Shown here: piece after piece, positions 1-11,099 of the stretch
How the letters are laid out: every line of letters begins with the position of its first letter
Numbering within the stretch: the first letter of the stretch is position 1
Assembly (NCBI GenBank): GCA_032622095.1
Contig: CP136065.1
Coordinates: forward strand, 217,290,151-217,354,150
Direction of reading: 5' to 3'
Source: Siphonodentalium dalli
Taxonomy: Eukaryota; Mollusca; Scaphopoda; Gadilida; Siphonodentaliidae
DNA length: 64,000 nucleotides
Position numbers and translations under genes: made by a program
Notes under the pieces: model-generated
Seen by the model: the letters and a program-made list of their open reading frames with translations, nothing else
Database searches by the model: none
Told to the model about the DNA's origin: nothing

Positions 1-686
1 GCACAGTGTTTTCCCACGATAGCTCTATAAATCAACGTTATTCTTGGAAACTCATTAATGATGCTCCGTCTTTTCCCGGCAACATTTCCTACAAACAACT
101 CGAAGAATCCTCTTTGTACAGACCAGTTTGCATTAGTATTCCCCAAGATCACAGCGGATGCATCATCAGTCTTATTGACCAGACGATGTTATAATATCGT
201 CCAGCGGCCAGATGCTGGTAGACTGTGTATTTTACACATTGTTATATGCCAGATATATACACAAGCAAATCAAGCTCCCTGTTTTTTATCGACAAGACAT
301 GCGCTGTGTATTCTGGTGTCGCAAATTTGGAAGATATGTCGTCCGTATCAGTTCGACAACACAATTATCTACATGTATTGCCTAAGAGCTACGCGAACCT
401 ACAGTGTGATCGGCACCGGAAGCGTTTTTATTTTATTTAACTTTTATCTGTCCGACCTTTGATGGCAATGACCTCCGGTAATTTGATGGTTTTTAGCAAG
501 TTCTTCAAATCAGCTGGTGGCTTTGAACAAAGTTCGTCGCGGAATTATTGCATTTGCTTACTAACTAATTGATATAATTTATTCGACACCTTAAAGTCTT
601 CCGACCCATCAAGTGCATTGAGGATAAAATTTATTTTTAGTCCTTCAACAGTTTCCAAACTCAAATATTTCCAACTTTTATGAAGC
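1..686. other. no gene recognised
   Basis: This stretch contains short open frames on the plus strand but none shows a domain, a codon pattern or splice-site support that I trust. It may be intron or intergenic sequence upstream of the candidate exon at 717-951. Confidence 0.4.
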
Positions 687-716
687 ATGCTCATCATGTC
701 ATCCCTACTTGCGCAG

Positions 717-951
717 GATTCTTTCGCAGCTGGTTTAACATCAGGTCACTCACTAACTCCATCTGTGAAGCCTGGAAAGGTTCATATAGCTGCCGGTGAA
801 GTGCACAGTTTCTCCAGCAAACACAAGGACTCGAAGGACACCCCAGAAACATCGACACTGCAAGATATAACAACCGCTGATCACATTGTCAATGTAACAA
901 CCCCAGTAAAACATGAATCAGACGGTATTCTCCAATCGCCGGAGGTGTCCG
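717..951 (+). CDS. candidate internal exon, Ser/Thr-rich protein
   Basis: An open frame is bounded by a plausible acceptor (pyrimidine-rich tract ending GCGCAG before 717) and a plausible donor (TCCG followed by GTATGA at 951). It would encode about 78 residues rich in Ser, Thr, His and Lys, with no recognised domain, starting in phase 0 and ending in phase 1. Nearby frames show no partner exon. The frame stays open about 40 bases past the donor, so the exon is inferred only from splice-site fit. I cannot assign a function, and it may be a chance open frame. Confidence 0.25.
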
Positions 952-1197
952 GTATGACAGAGTATATTTATATTAATAGATCGTGCATATGTAAATAATG
1001 GGACAACAATCGTGTACACTTGCGGATGGGTTGGGGTGGGTGGATTTGAGGTTAGGTGTGTAGGGGACTAACATTGGGTCTGGCATAAATCACTGGTGTG
1101 TGTTGAAAATCGTGTTGATCACATTTGCCTCCCGTATTTCGCTGTATATGGAGGTACGTTGTGGGATATGGATGAGGGTGTTTCAATGTTCACGTGG

Positions 1198-1449
1198 TTA
1201 TGCCACAGGGGGCTCCATTAAGTGAAGAGCGTCTCGGATGAACATGCTAAGTTTGGTGAGTACTCTTTTATTTGTGCATGTGAAGAGGGCATTGAGATTG
1301 TGGACATTGGGCCGTGTGTGATAGTATGATTTAAGATAGTTTCGTCTCAAATCGAGTTTTTCACATTTGAGTTTTATATGGTACTCATCACCAAGTTCAA
1401 CGTTGCATAGCGTGCACATTCGATCGGAGAAGTCTTTTTTTTTTATCAC
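1198..1449 (-). pseudogene. C-terminal fragment of a non-LTR retrotransposon RT protein
   Basis: The 83-residue minus-strand frame contains CTLC, then a DEYH-type His and a further Cys, forming a C-x2-C...H...C finger. It continues into RRNYLKSYY, RPN and LNALF. This resembles the tail after the reverse transcriptase domain of many animal non-LTR elements. RT and endonuclease domains are absent upstream, where the frame runs into an A-rich tract and stops, so this is a truncated remnant. Family-level assignment is from memory of the motif; the exact clade is not determined. Confidence 0.5.
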
Positions 1450-1631
1450 GATCCGGATTCGATCCGTAAGTTATGGTTTCTTGTACGAAATTTAATCAGA
1501 CGCGATGCTACTGTTTGGTTTTCTAAAGATAGGTATATTTCCTTTGAAAAATGAGGCTTGGTGAATATGCAGAAGGCACATTTATTAGATTTTACTATAT
1601 CACCATGCCATGATTGTACAAGGTTTGTGAT

Positions 1632-1812
1632 TATGGAGTCTTAAATTCATTTTCATTATATTTACCATGTTGTTTGCATCGTTCGTAGAGCACATGAGTG
1701 TATTTTGCACTAATACATGGCTCAAATTCATTCATGTGTTGCATATATTCTGTTGATTATAAAAGGAGATGGTCCCATAAATGGCCGGATTTAGTGTACA
1801 GTACCCATTTAA
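1632..1812 (+). mobile_element. right arm of a TTAA foldback element (family F)
   Basis: The sequence matches the right half of the complete elements at 18893-19228 and 26159-26504. Shared landmarks are the TTACCATGTTGTTTGCATCG-like core, the AGATGGTCCCATAAATGGCC block and the terminal GTACCC-x-TTTAA. The left arm is missing or too diverged to see. It ends on TTAA at 1809-1812. Confidence 0.7.
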
Positions 1813-2098
1813 ACTGCGTTTATTACAATAATAAATGGTGTTGATTATTCTCTGGGCCAATGTTCCCACTTACCGACGTTTCTCGTTTGGACCACAAGCC
1901 ATGTCTTCAATATGCAGTCTGTTTAAAACCTATTCGAGAAAACACCATGAAGTATATATGCACAATGTTCCAGTACATACTTCATGTATTATTTTGGCCA
2001 CAATTATGGTTTTCTGTGAATCCTAAAATCATTTAAATAATTTGAAATTAGTATTTACTTAGAAACAATATACATTGACAACCTGTAGGTTTCTCTAG

Positions 2099-2706
2099 TC
2101 CGAAGGTTCTCTATTACGAAGGTTCTTTTTTCGAAGGTTCTCTATTACGAAGGTTCTCTGTTCCGAATGTTCGCTATTCCGAAGGATCTCTATTTCGAAG
2201 GGGTGTTCTATTCTGAGCATATTATTCAGAAATGCATGAACATGTACATGCCCCACACCCAAAAACAAAAAAAACAGACATGGAATAAAACAAAACTGTT
2301 ACACTAGTATTCCCGTAGTACGTGTACATTTAATACATATACACCACATTCTAATGTCCAAATTGTTCCAGATGTCGGTTATTAAGAGCAGGAAAACAGT
2401 TATTTTACTGTTTATAATGGAAACATGGTGACTGAAACAAAATAAGGGATAATTTCTGACCGAACTGGCATCCTGCCTTTGGAAGAAACGTCAGATGTCA
2501 ATGCAATACCACAATCACATGTGGATTCATCGCCCGTCTAGTCAGCGATATTCCGCAATAGCGAACATTCGGAATAGCGAACATTCGGAATAGCGAACCT
2601 TCGAAATAGAGAACCATCGGAATGGCGAACCTTCGGATTAGAGAACCTTCGTAATAGAGAACACTCGGAATGGCGAACCTTCGGATTAGAGAACCTTCGT
2701 AATAGA
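2099..2706. repeat. inverted pair of minisatellite arrays
   Basis: At 2099-2212 a unit of about 20 bases built on CGAAGGTTCTCTATTACGAA repeats with substitutions. At 2553-2706 the reverse complement of the same unit repeats. The roughly 340-base spacer is not repetitive. The arrangement can fold into an array-length stem. The frames read from these arrays are low-complexity shadows. Confidence 0.85.
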
Positions 2707-3198
2707 GACATGACCGCATTGACGATAGTTCTGGATTTGAAAGCCTTGCATTTCTCCAAACTTCAGTTCAGATCATGGAAACCTCAACGCTATTCCGTCT
2801 TGACTTTCGTGAACTAAACCCTAACCCGTGACAAAGAAATCATAATTATACCCAAATTAACCTCAAAACAGAGACGATATGAGATGACTAAATTAGCTTT
2901 TTCACATTATTAACTATCACACGATCTATCGTGAGAAGATTGAAACTGGTCTCCACGGAACGCATTAAATAATACATACAATTCGTTCCCAATTTATCTC
3001 TGAATTGTAATTCTCTGGATCATAGCGCGTAAAAGAAACTCCCCGCTGCCATCGGTATAGAACAAGAGAACACGTTAACGTATATCGATAACATACCCAT
3101 TTGGGATTCCAGGACAATCACCCCGCTCAGCTTAAATCATGTTGCTATTCGCATTGATCAAGAAGTATGTTATACAGCAACGCATCCTAGTGCAAATG

Positions 3199-3595
3199 TG
3201 ACCCGCCATATCAAATCCAGTCGTAAGTCGGGAATTTTTTAATAGAATAGAATGCATTGGCCTAACAATTTGTTATCATTTTTTTTAAATAAATGTTTCT
3301 TACAATTTTTAGGACATAAAATAAAAAACATCCATTACCATGCAGGGAGCTCCACCACACATATATAGAAGCATATAGAAGAGTGTCGTCTGCTCATGTT
3401 TGTCTGGGGCTCTGTATGGGTGAAATTATAAAATTGTTAAAGAATACAAGAAAAAATTATTAAAATTGTAAAAAATTGTTAGGCCAATGCATTCTCTTAT
3501 ATATGCGAGGCGACCTATGGTCGACTCGCATATATAAGAGAATGCATTGGCACAGGGTAAAAAAAAATCCCGACTGGATTTGATATGGCGGGTCA
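3199..3595. mobile_element. hairpin-bearing foldback element, copy A1
   Basis: The element starts TGACCCGCCATATCAAATCC and ends with its reverse complement at 3595. The right arm carries the family hairpin (CCAATGCATTCTCTTATATA stem). In the left arm most of that hairpin is deleted, leaving only TAGAATGCATTGG. The interior includes GCAGGGAGC and the CATGTTTGTCTGGGGCTCTG block. There is no coding capacity. Confidence 0.85.
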
Positions 3596-3839
3596 TAAAT
3601 AGGTTCATATTGGATTGATTTGATTCTGAAATAAGTCCATAGTGAGCGTATAACCGTTATTACGTTGAATGGCGCGGACCGCAGTGAAAATACATTATAA
3701 AGAGCGTGAATCTGGTAAGTCATGTCGATGCAAAAAGGTAGACTAAATAATGCCAACATGGGCGTATTTCACATGGAAATAGTCCTATATTGGACTGTTT
3801 AAAAAAAACGCGTTTTACGTCCATTTATAAATTATTGTG
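3596..3839. other. AT-rich spacer, no gene seen
   Basis: Ordinary AT-rich sequence lies between the foldback copy and the palindrome array. Nothing recognisable was found. Confidence 0.4.
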
Positions 3840-3842
3840 GTG

Positions 3843-4112
3843 GATTGACTTGTTTAAACAGGTTAACTAATTTGTTTAACCAAGTTAGCTAACTTGTGTA
3901 CACACGTTATTAAATTGTTTAAACAAGTTAACTAACTTGTGTATACAAGTTTCCAACTTGTTTAACCCTTTCATGACTGGTGTCCAACTTGTTTAAACAA
4001 GTTTGTAATAGAAGAGGAGGCGGTGGCCCTACGCTGTCGCAGAATATGGCTATCTGTGATTGGTCAGATGCTAACTTGTTTAATCAAGTTAGCTAAATTG
4101 TCCAAACAAGTT
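3843..4112. repeat. array of degenerate 18-bp palindromes
   Basis: At least eight near-copies of the palindrome AACTTGTTTAAACAAGTT occur at irregular spacing, with half-sites and variants such as AACTTGTGTACACACGTT and AACTTGTGTATACAAGTT. The pieces between include AGAGGAGGCGGTGG-type blocks that occur twice. Each unit is self-complementary, unlike a usual minisatellite. Confidence 0.8.
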
Positions 4113-4935
4113 AGTAACAAAAGAGGATGTGGCGGTTCTACGCTGCCGTACATAGGAAAGTGATTATGTTCTTATATAAACACACACATGCATTGTGGTA
4201 TATATCAGAGCAGCATTATGAAAATAAAAATAATAACTTGAAGCTTATTGAATTAACTGTTCTAAATATGACCATCGTTGTATGAATTGATTGTATCTAC
4301 AATGGTTATAGTAAGCTATTCTGCCTGAAAGTATGCATTTAATTATCGTTTAAGGCCATTAATGTTTGGTTTATTGTTATTCCACTTTGATCAATAAATA
4401 TGGTATCTGACAATAGTAAGATGAATCGTACACATGGGGAGAGCTCTTTGTCAGAGGAAGTGATACATATTGCCATTTCTACGGTCAGATTCATTCCGAA
4501 GCTTAGTTTAAACAGTATTTATTCCATTCAGTTTCATTATATATACAGTAACGTGATGGCACGTATTATATCAGGTTCGTTATTTCAAATAAAACCAAAC
4601 ATTGTTTTATTCAAATCTTTAATAAATTGGTCCAGGGGAGGGGGTTGGTAACGCTAATAAAATGTGCACTAGTGTTGAAATAGCGTTTTATTTTAGTACT
4701 GTTATTCTGCATACCCAGTACAGTAAGGTTGCGTTAACTCCACGCCACAAGAGTGTTTTTCAATTGAATCATGCAGACTTTTTGAGAAATTAATGTCATT
4801 CATACATTCAGTGACATGTGAAATTATATGCCGATAATTTGAAATGACTCTTGATTCCAGTTTAGTTTCCACCTGTCACATAATTATATAGTTTTGTTAT
4901 AATTTATCTTCAGAGCCGAAACGTGCCTGGATCAT
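4113..4935. other. no gene recognised
   Basis: The interval is AT-rich. One 83-residue open frame (4400-4651) has no recognisable features, and I treat it as chance. Confidence 0.4.
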
Positions 4936-5271
4936 TCAAGTACACGCATTGCTGATTCCAGGCACTCCGGTGACCGTCATGAAATTTTTATTTCCCACGT
5001 CAGTCCCGTTAATATTCTTCGAGTGTCGCACCATAATTCCGAGGATTGCAGAACTTAGTAAACACATATCGGGGATATGGGATCGCCTTACATGTCTACA
5101 GCCCCTGTATAGCTTGAAGAGGTTTGATATCTGCCCATTAATGTTTATACACGAGGATTCGATGTACCTAGTTGTTATATAATTAATAAATGTTTCACTA
5201 AAGGTAAAGTATTTCATAGCAGCAAATATGAATTTCCATATCGAGTCAAATACTTTCTCAAAATATATCAT
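4936..5271 (-). pseudogene. L1-like non-LTR reverse transcriptase remnant
   Basis: The minus-strand frame begins YFEKVFDSIWKFIFAAMKYF, which matches the RT block usually read as DFEKAFDS plus a following W. It continues through FINYI and GQISNLFKLYRGCR. The next conserved block (GDPISP) is present only in another frame near 5080-5100, so at least one indel has broken it. A further frame change returns to the first frame (LLSSAILGIMVRHS). The A/YADD catalytic block is not intact. This is an old dead fragment. Confidence 0.65.
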
Positions 5272-5274
5272 TAA

Positions 5275-6325
5275 CTAGCAGGGTGAACCGACTTCGTCCG
5301 GGCTGTTTCCCCTCTGCTTTCATCCGGACTTCATATACCAATTTTCAAATAGCTGGTTTTGAAAACCTCCGTGGATCTAACATTGAAATCCGTCGAAAGG
5401 TGAGATTTGACCTTGAACTGACCATTTTTAAGGTCAATGTCAGGTAGGGGTCACGATTTGACCCGTCCAAAACACTCCCCGGACAAAAGTACCCCTAGGT
5501 ATAAAATTTCGTCGAAAGGCGCGATTTGACCTTGAATTGACCATTTTAAGGTCAAGGTCAGGTCGGGGTCACTATTTGATCCGTCTAAAACACTCCCCGG
5601 TACACCTAGGTATCAAATTTCGTCGAAATCCGTCCGGCAGTTTTCCCGGCCATTGCTAACAAACAGACAGACAGAAGTCCCAAAATATATAGTAGACTAG
5701 CAGGTGACCCGACATTGTCCGGGATTTGACCTTGAATTGACCATTTTGAAGGTCCAGGTCAGGTCGGAGTCACGATTTGAGCCGTCCAAAACACTCCCCG
5801 GACAAAATTAGCCTTAGGTATCAAATTTCGTCGAAATCTGTCATGAAGTTTTCCCGGCCATAGCTATTCGTTAGCCAAACGCGATCACTGCGTATCCGTT
5901 TCAAGGTGAAGATCACCTCGGGCGGGAAAACTTACCCGATGAAAATCTCCCCCGTTCCTTGGAACCCCTAAGTACGAAGACAGAGATAAGCATCATACAA
6001 CACGCTAATGTCTGGATACAGACACACTCACGTCTGGCCCCAGACATAAGAATCACACTACACGCATACGCTCTTTATCAACGACACTGCGGATACGAAC
6101 GCTCTTTAACTATCAACGCGATTAACCCCACAGTGCCAAGGACGGTCATTTTATTGAATGGGAGTGGAAAAGGGGTGATAGGAGCTTCTCCAAAACGGCA
6201 GTAAACACTGCCCGTGGATTTTTAACCTTAGATTGGAAGTTTGAGCTCAATCGGTCCAGCCGTTTTCTCGGCCATAGCTAACAGACAAACAGACAGAAGT
6301 CCCAAAATATATATTAGATAAGAAA
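5275..6325 (+). repeat. tandem RTE/SINE-like repeat tails
   Basis: Two related units run head to tail, about 5275-5695 and 5696-6325. Each opens with CTAGCAGG(G)TGA-CCGAC and ends with a CAGACAGACAGAAGTCCCAA tail plus AATATAT. Internal blocks such as GATTTGACCTTGAA, CCATTTT-AAGGTCA and AAAACACTCCCCGG recur several times. The layout is typical of short retroelements with a microsatellite tail mobilised by RTE-type machinery; that link is inference. The second unit holds unrelated sequence around 5870-6190. Confidence 0.65.
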
Positions 6326-6859
6326 AATGGCATCTTGTTTTTCTTTGTAAATTGCATCATGTCCATCATCAATCTTATGTTTTCACCCATATACCTTCAT
6401 ATATAACGCTAGTTTGGTCTGAGTGTATTAAGTAAGGAAGAACTTGTTTTATTCTTTCTGATAAAACTCCAGTGGGAAGTTTATAAGTTCCATTTAATTA
6501 CAGTCAAATTTACTAGTGGACATGTGAACACGGGCATAACTATACATAACTATACACTCCATGTCCGCTATACATACATGTATATACGGATTCCTGGTCT
6601 CTTGCAAATAAATTATTTCTGATCCACTCACTATCACCCCCTGATAGTGTAACGATATATTGGTGGATTCTGCTGATTTGCTAAAATGTTGGTGGACTCC
6701 AGTTGTGTTTTCGCTGCGTTTGGCATAATCTGAACGAATCTAGAACAAATCAATATCTGCATAACAAAATCAAGAACGAATGTGTTGTAATATGTTAGCA
6801 AATGCTGTGTTTATTGTTACACACCTATCATAATCAATATGGATATTTTTGTCGTTTTG
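6326..6859. other. no gene recognised
   Basis: This is AT-rich sequence without a supported gene or clear repeat. Confidence 0.4.
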
Positions 6860-6865
6860 GGGGCT

Positions 6866-6945
6866 TCGATGGCTTAATATGATAGGGGTACAACTCCAAG
6901 CCGTTTCGCCCTCCAGCGCTGGAGATAAGGGTTCAAATATACATG
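6866..6945 (+). repeat. possible tRNA-like SINE head
   Basis: CTTCGATGGCTTAATATGAT resembles a polymerase III A box, and GGGTTCAAATAT about 50 bases later resembles a B box. The flanks do not pair as a tRNA acceptor stem, so a tRNA-derived SINE head is more likely than a tRNA gene. Confidence 0.35.
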
Positions 6946-7149
6946 CTAATTAAATATTTAAAAATATGTATGTTCTTAAATGTCTAAGGCCACATAATAT
7001 TATTCGCTTTTTAATTGTTATCAGTGTTTGAATAGGTCGATACATATCTGGACTAACTTTCTACGAGCATTATGTAACCCAAAAAGACGCATTGAAGTAA
7101 TGCAAAAATACAACTGTGAATACGGTGTTTGGGTCACAAACACAAAACA

Positions 7150-7410
7150 GCCATTTACACGACATGGAACAGAAAAGAGCGTTTCGTGGTAGTCTATTCC
7201 TTATATGGTAGCAATAAAGAGTGTTTGTCTGATTTCTGGCGAAAAGTTGAAAACGTCTGAAATATGGCTGTGACTGTGGCAATTGTTATTCAGAGCATAT
7301 GAAGCCAACATATCAATAGTTCGTTTATTTATCGACCTATCGTATCCGTCGCTCCAAATTATGGGGGTTCGAATGGGCCATGTCTGTTTAATACATAAAC
7401 TGCATGATTT
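7150..7410 (+). repeat. dispersed repeat family E, copy 1
   Basis: This segment matches the reverse complement of 8985-9195 and, more weakly, 36290-36580. Shared blocks are GGTAGCAATAA-AG-GTTT, TGGCGAAAAG, ATGGCTGTGACT, CAGAGCAT, TATTTATCGACC and CGTATCCGTCGCTCCAAATT. No coding capacity is visible. Confidence 0.75.
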
Positions 7411-7860
7411 TTCTCATGTCGCTCGCATTAGAGAAACACTGTGAAAAAGATAACTTTAGAACATATAACGGTACTGTTTTAACAGTATCATCTTACGCCC
7501 AGTCATCCCGTGTTTATGGGTGGATTTACGATACGTAATTTCTGCATTGCCATAGAGTCACGCATACGTGTAAATCTCTGAAAAGGGACAATTGTCACAG
7601 TATCATGTGACATTTACCTACATATATAGAACACCAGTCAATGTGAACCCTGACTATCTATAACATTCGTCTGGAACAAATATCAGGAAGTCCATTACAT
7701 TATGTGGTTTCAAAAACATGACGCAAGTGTAAACGACCACAAATTGCATGTAGCTATTTGTCGATTGTTCCCGACCAGACTGTGTAGTGATTTGTGGCTG
7801 GCAAATGACCTTGCTAATTGCCACCATTAGAACGGTCGAAGCTTGTTTCTAAATTATTGT

Positions 7861-7960
7861 CTTAAGGGAGCTCGGTAGCCGAGTGATTACAGCCTTCGAG
7901 GCGTAAACACAGCGGTATGAGTTCGATGCTAGCCGACCGACTGCTGAGCTTCCTAACAGC
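7861..7960 (+). repeat. tRNA-like SINE head
   Basis: GGTAGCCGAGTGATTAC matches a polymerase III A box and GAGTTCGATGCTAG a B box at tRNA-like spacing. No matching acceptor stem brackets them, so I call this a tRNA-derived SINE fragment. Confidence 0.45.
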
Positions 7961-8984
7961 TAGCGGCTAGTTTTTAAGTTAAAGACACGAGCGGTGTTCG
8001 TTGCAGAAATATTCATATTTGTTCAAATCGCCATCAACAGAAGGAATATTAAAATATATCTAGTTTTGTTCATATGCCAAACATGATCAGCGCGTAAATA
8101 GTATATTGTCGTCAAGACGTACGATGATGTACGCAAACAAGACTCGGAGCCTGCTCGTGTTACAGAAGTGTTGCTTCTGTTTACATAACACAGCTCAATT
8201 ATATTGGTTAATCACACACAAATGATATAAACGCTCTTTATTATTTCCATATCAGGAAAATAGTAGCAAATAACGCTCTTTATGTTTACCATATCCGGAT
8301 CCAAGCAATGTATTTTCTGACTTTCTCGGTGATTTTTCAATAACATTATAATCACTTGGTATCGACACGTCCCCAAGCAGACATGTACTTTCGCCCTTGT
8401 TTTTGACGATATTGAGGTTGTCACAGTGGATAATGCGATATGTGTGGAATTGTGGATCTCAAATGACTCAAAATTGATTTTACTGTTGATAAATAACACG
8501 TTTTGGGCTATTTATACTATAGTTGACTGTGGTTAGCATTATTTTTGGGCAATTAATTGATTCTGATAACTGACGCGGCATTTTAAAAATGTTGTTGTTG
8601 GAATCTGATGACCATCGAATCGGATTGAGTATCTTTAAGTATAGCAAGACTCAAATTGCATCTCTTATATAATTATACGTTTACACACAAGACGTGCTAC
8701 GTGCGGGACAAGACGGATGAGCTGAATCAGGCGTACACTGTACTCTCGATAAAACTATTGAAATAAGAGCCCCCGGAAGGGAGCTCACAACTGTTCTCCT
8801 AAGTAAAGCCAAGAAGTGTCTTTTTGTTTGTCCTGTGCCATACATCAACACTGTACAGAGTGATTGTGTTTGAATAAATCTAATACTGCTAGCTCCTTAT
8901 ACTGAGATATTGGATTTCAATACTCAAATAATCTGAAGCGGTCGTGCTGTTTCGTAATTAACTTACTGGTTGCATCGTGGTTAA

Positions 8985-9195
8985 ACGGACATGACTCAAT
9001 CGAACCTCCATTTTTGTTCTACATATAATTTGGAGCGACGGATACGAATGGTCGATAAATAAATTAACTAATGATATACCGGCTTTACATGCTCTGAAAA
9101 ACACTGGCCAAAGTCACAGCCATTTTTCTGCCGTTTTAAGCTTTTCGCCAGAAGTCAGATAAACGCTGCTTATTGCTACCATACTCTTAAAAAGA
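8985..9195 (-). repeat. dispersed repeat family E, copy 2 (inverted)
   Basis: This is the reverse complement of the family E blocks at 7200-7410, including AATTTGGAGCGACGGATACG and AGTCACAGCCAT. With copy 1 it forms a long-range inverted repeat about 1.6 kb apart. Confidence 0.75.
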
Positions 9196-9432
9196 ACACA
9201 TAGAAACACAAATTATTAAGCCATTAAGCCAATATTGGAATTGTGCATTACTCAAAAATAAATCCTATATAGAAATTTTATTATACCAAATCCTATATAG
9301 TTGGATATTTTATAGTCTCACCCCACCCATCGTTGGAATCCCATAGCAACGTTCCTGCAATGCTATAACAAATTTCTAAACGTGTAATTTACAAGACGGT
9401 TAAATTTTGAGGACAATATATTGTCGTTAGCC

Positions 9433-9590
9433 ATTCCATGACTGGAGCTTCCTGTGCCAATATATTCTCTGACCTTGTAACCCAGCATTCTCTTATATAT
9501 TCGAGGCTCCCTATATATGAGACTTGCATATACAAGATCATGCACTGACACAGGCTCTTTAATGATGCACCAGCGCAGGTTACATATTTT
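9433..9590. mobile_element. degenerate hairpin element related to family B
   Basis: The segment starts CCATTCCATGACTGGAGCTT, followed at once by CCTGTGCCAATATATTCTCT, and ends near ACTGACACAGGCTCTTTAAT. These match diverged forms of the ends and hairpin of family B (15479-15727). A stem is still visible around GAGGCTCCCTATATATGAGA. Confidence 0.55.
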
Positions 9591-9711
9591 ATGACTAGCT
9601 TATGATTCGACACGACACGATGCCTTTTTACTCATCCTGTTCTCCTGAAAATAAGCTCATATTGAACTTATTTGTAAGACACAAATAAGCCCCAAGTCGG
9701 CATTATTATAA

Positions 9712-9865
9712 TGTAATCATACAATGTTGTGTACAGTATGTGTTTTCCTTGTTCGAGTCCAGGTCGTGGTGAAAAATCATATTGGACAAGACACGCATTG
9801 TCGAGTCCAATATGACGTTTCACCACAACCTGGACGAGTACTGTGCACACAACATTGTTAAATGA
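9712..9865. repeat. long hairpin, ~60-bp arms
   Basis: The left arm runs from ACAATGTTGTGTACAGTATG through TCGAGTCCAGGTCGTGGTGA to CATATTGGAC. The right arm is its imperfect reverse complement, GTCCAATATGACGTTTCACC through CTGGACGAGTACTGTGCACA to CAACATTG. The loop is short (about 20 bases). A second small palindrome sharing the GTCATATTGGAC core lies at 10118-10149. Confidence 0.8.
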
Positions 9866-10117
9866 CATTTTTATTATCCATCTGTAAGTTTATCCAAATT
9901 TTGGGAATAAAACCTTTGTTGTTATTTTGATATTTGTCGGCACTTGATTCTCTATAACAGCCTGTATTTGATCATCAGAAAGCATGAATTGGACAGTAAA
10001 CACGGAAGTGAAAAACAAAACACAATGCGGAAGCGAAACGTATGCTAAATCCACCAGAGTATTGCGCGCGCATCACAATTCCACTGATTCATTTGGGAGT
10101 CCAGATATTTAAACAAA

Positions 10118-10149
10118 ATGTCATATTGGACTCGATTGAGTCCAATATG
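10118..10149. repeat. short perfect palindrome sharing the hairpin core
   Basis: GTCATATTGGACTC, a short centre and GAGTCCAATATGAC form a nearly perfect stem. The core is the inner part of the 9712-9865 hairpin, and a third half-site (GGTCCAATATTA) follows at about 10160. Confidence 0.75.
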
Positions 10150-10244
10150 ACTTTCGGGGGTCCAATATTATAAGCTACGGGACGTCCCGTAACGTATTTA
10201 TTATGTCAGTGGACAAAATCCAGAATATCGCTTTAATTAATCGT

Positions 10245-10425
10245 CGCTGTAATTTATATAGGAGATAAACGTACCCTGTTTCGTTGTACTTCTGGGATTC
10301 GAGCATGAAAACAGTTTGTGAAAGAGCCGGTTGCCGGCGAGTTCACAAACCTTTTTCATGCTCGAATCCCAGAATGTACAACGAAACAGGGTACGTTTAT
10401 CTCCATTGTAATTCAATCTAGCAAG
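10245..10425. repeat. foldback element with ~75-bp arms
   Basis: AGGAGATAAACGTACCCTGT leads into TTCGTTGTACTTCTGGGATT and CGAGCATGAAAACAGTTTGT. After a short centre (GCCGGTTGCCGGC) the reverse complement follows and ends at TTTATCTCC. The ORFs crossing it on both strands are mirror images and not genes. A partial relative, with GAATGAAAACAGTTTGTGAA and GTTTATCTCCTAA, sits at about 17790-17880 and again in duplicate copy 2. Confidence 0.85.
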
Positions 10426-11099
10426 GAATTTGCAAAAAAACTGTATAAAAAGTATCATTTAGTCATTTTCATGACACGAATCCAGACTTTCATTTTGCCG
10501 TTGTCACCGTGCACAAATCGAGGGTTTGTTCATTGCGTTACTCGGAACACGGCTCCGTGACAATTTCCTGTGGGGCGGGTTGGCCCATAGCGGGGTGGAC
10601 GGGTACGCTATGGGCCGAATTCGATTCTATTGTAGTCCATGGACATGCGCATTGGAAACCCAGTTGCAGTCGAAAAAATTCTTGTTATGTTTGTCGAAAC
10701 GTTATACATATTTTCAATAAATAGACGACATTGTCCACAAGAAGGACAGTACAACGCAATTAAAAATCACAAGAATAAAAAGAAGGAAACTGATAACGTT
10801 GTAAAGTGTGGGATATTTGACGGTAATTTCAACAGAACTTGAATTTTGAAAGTGAAACTTCCATTTTTTTTTTCGGTGATGTATTTGAATCTTGAAGAAA
10901 CAATACAAATTACAATACACGTTCCAAGATTCCTATATTTGAAACCAATTGATATCGTGTGGCCATGGTGAGTACTCTTTACCATAACTTCATAAATTGG
11001 AATGACGAATAGTTTTATTTAATTTCAGTCACATAGATTCCATTGACAATGATTCAAATGCACATAGCTGCTGGCAGTGATCTGGCTAGAAAATTTGAG
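10426..11099. other. no gene recognised
   Basis: Several overlapping open frames of 60-80 residues occur on both strands. None shows a domain or splice support. Confidence 0.4.
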
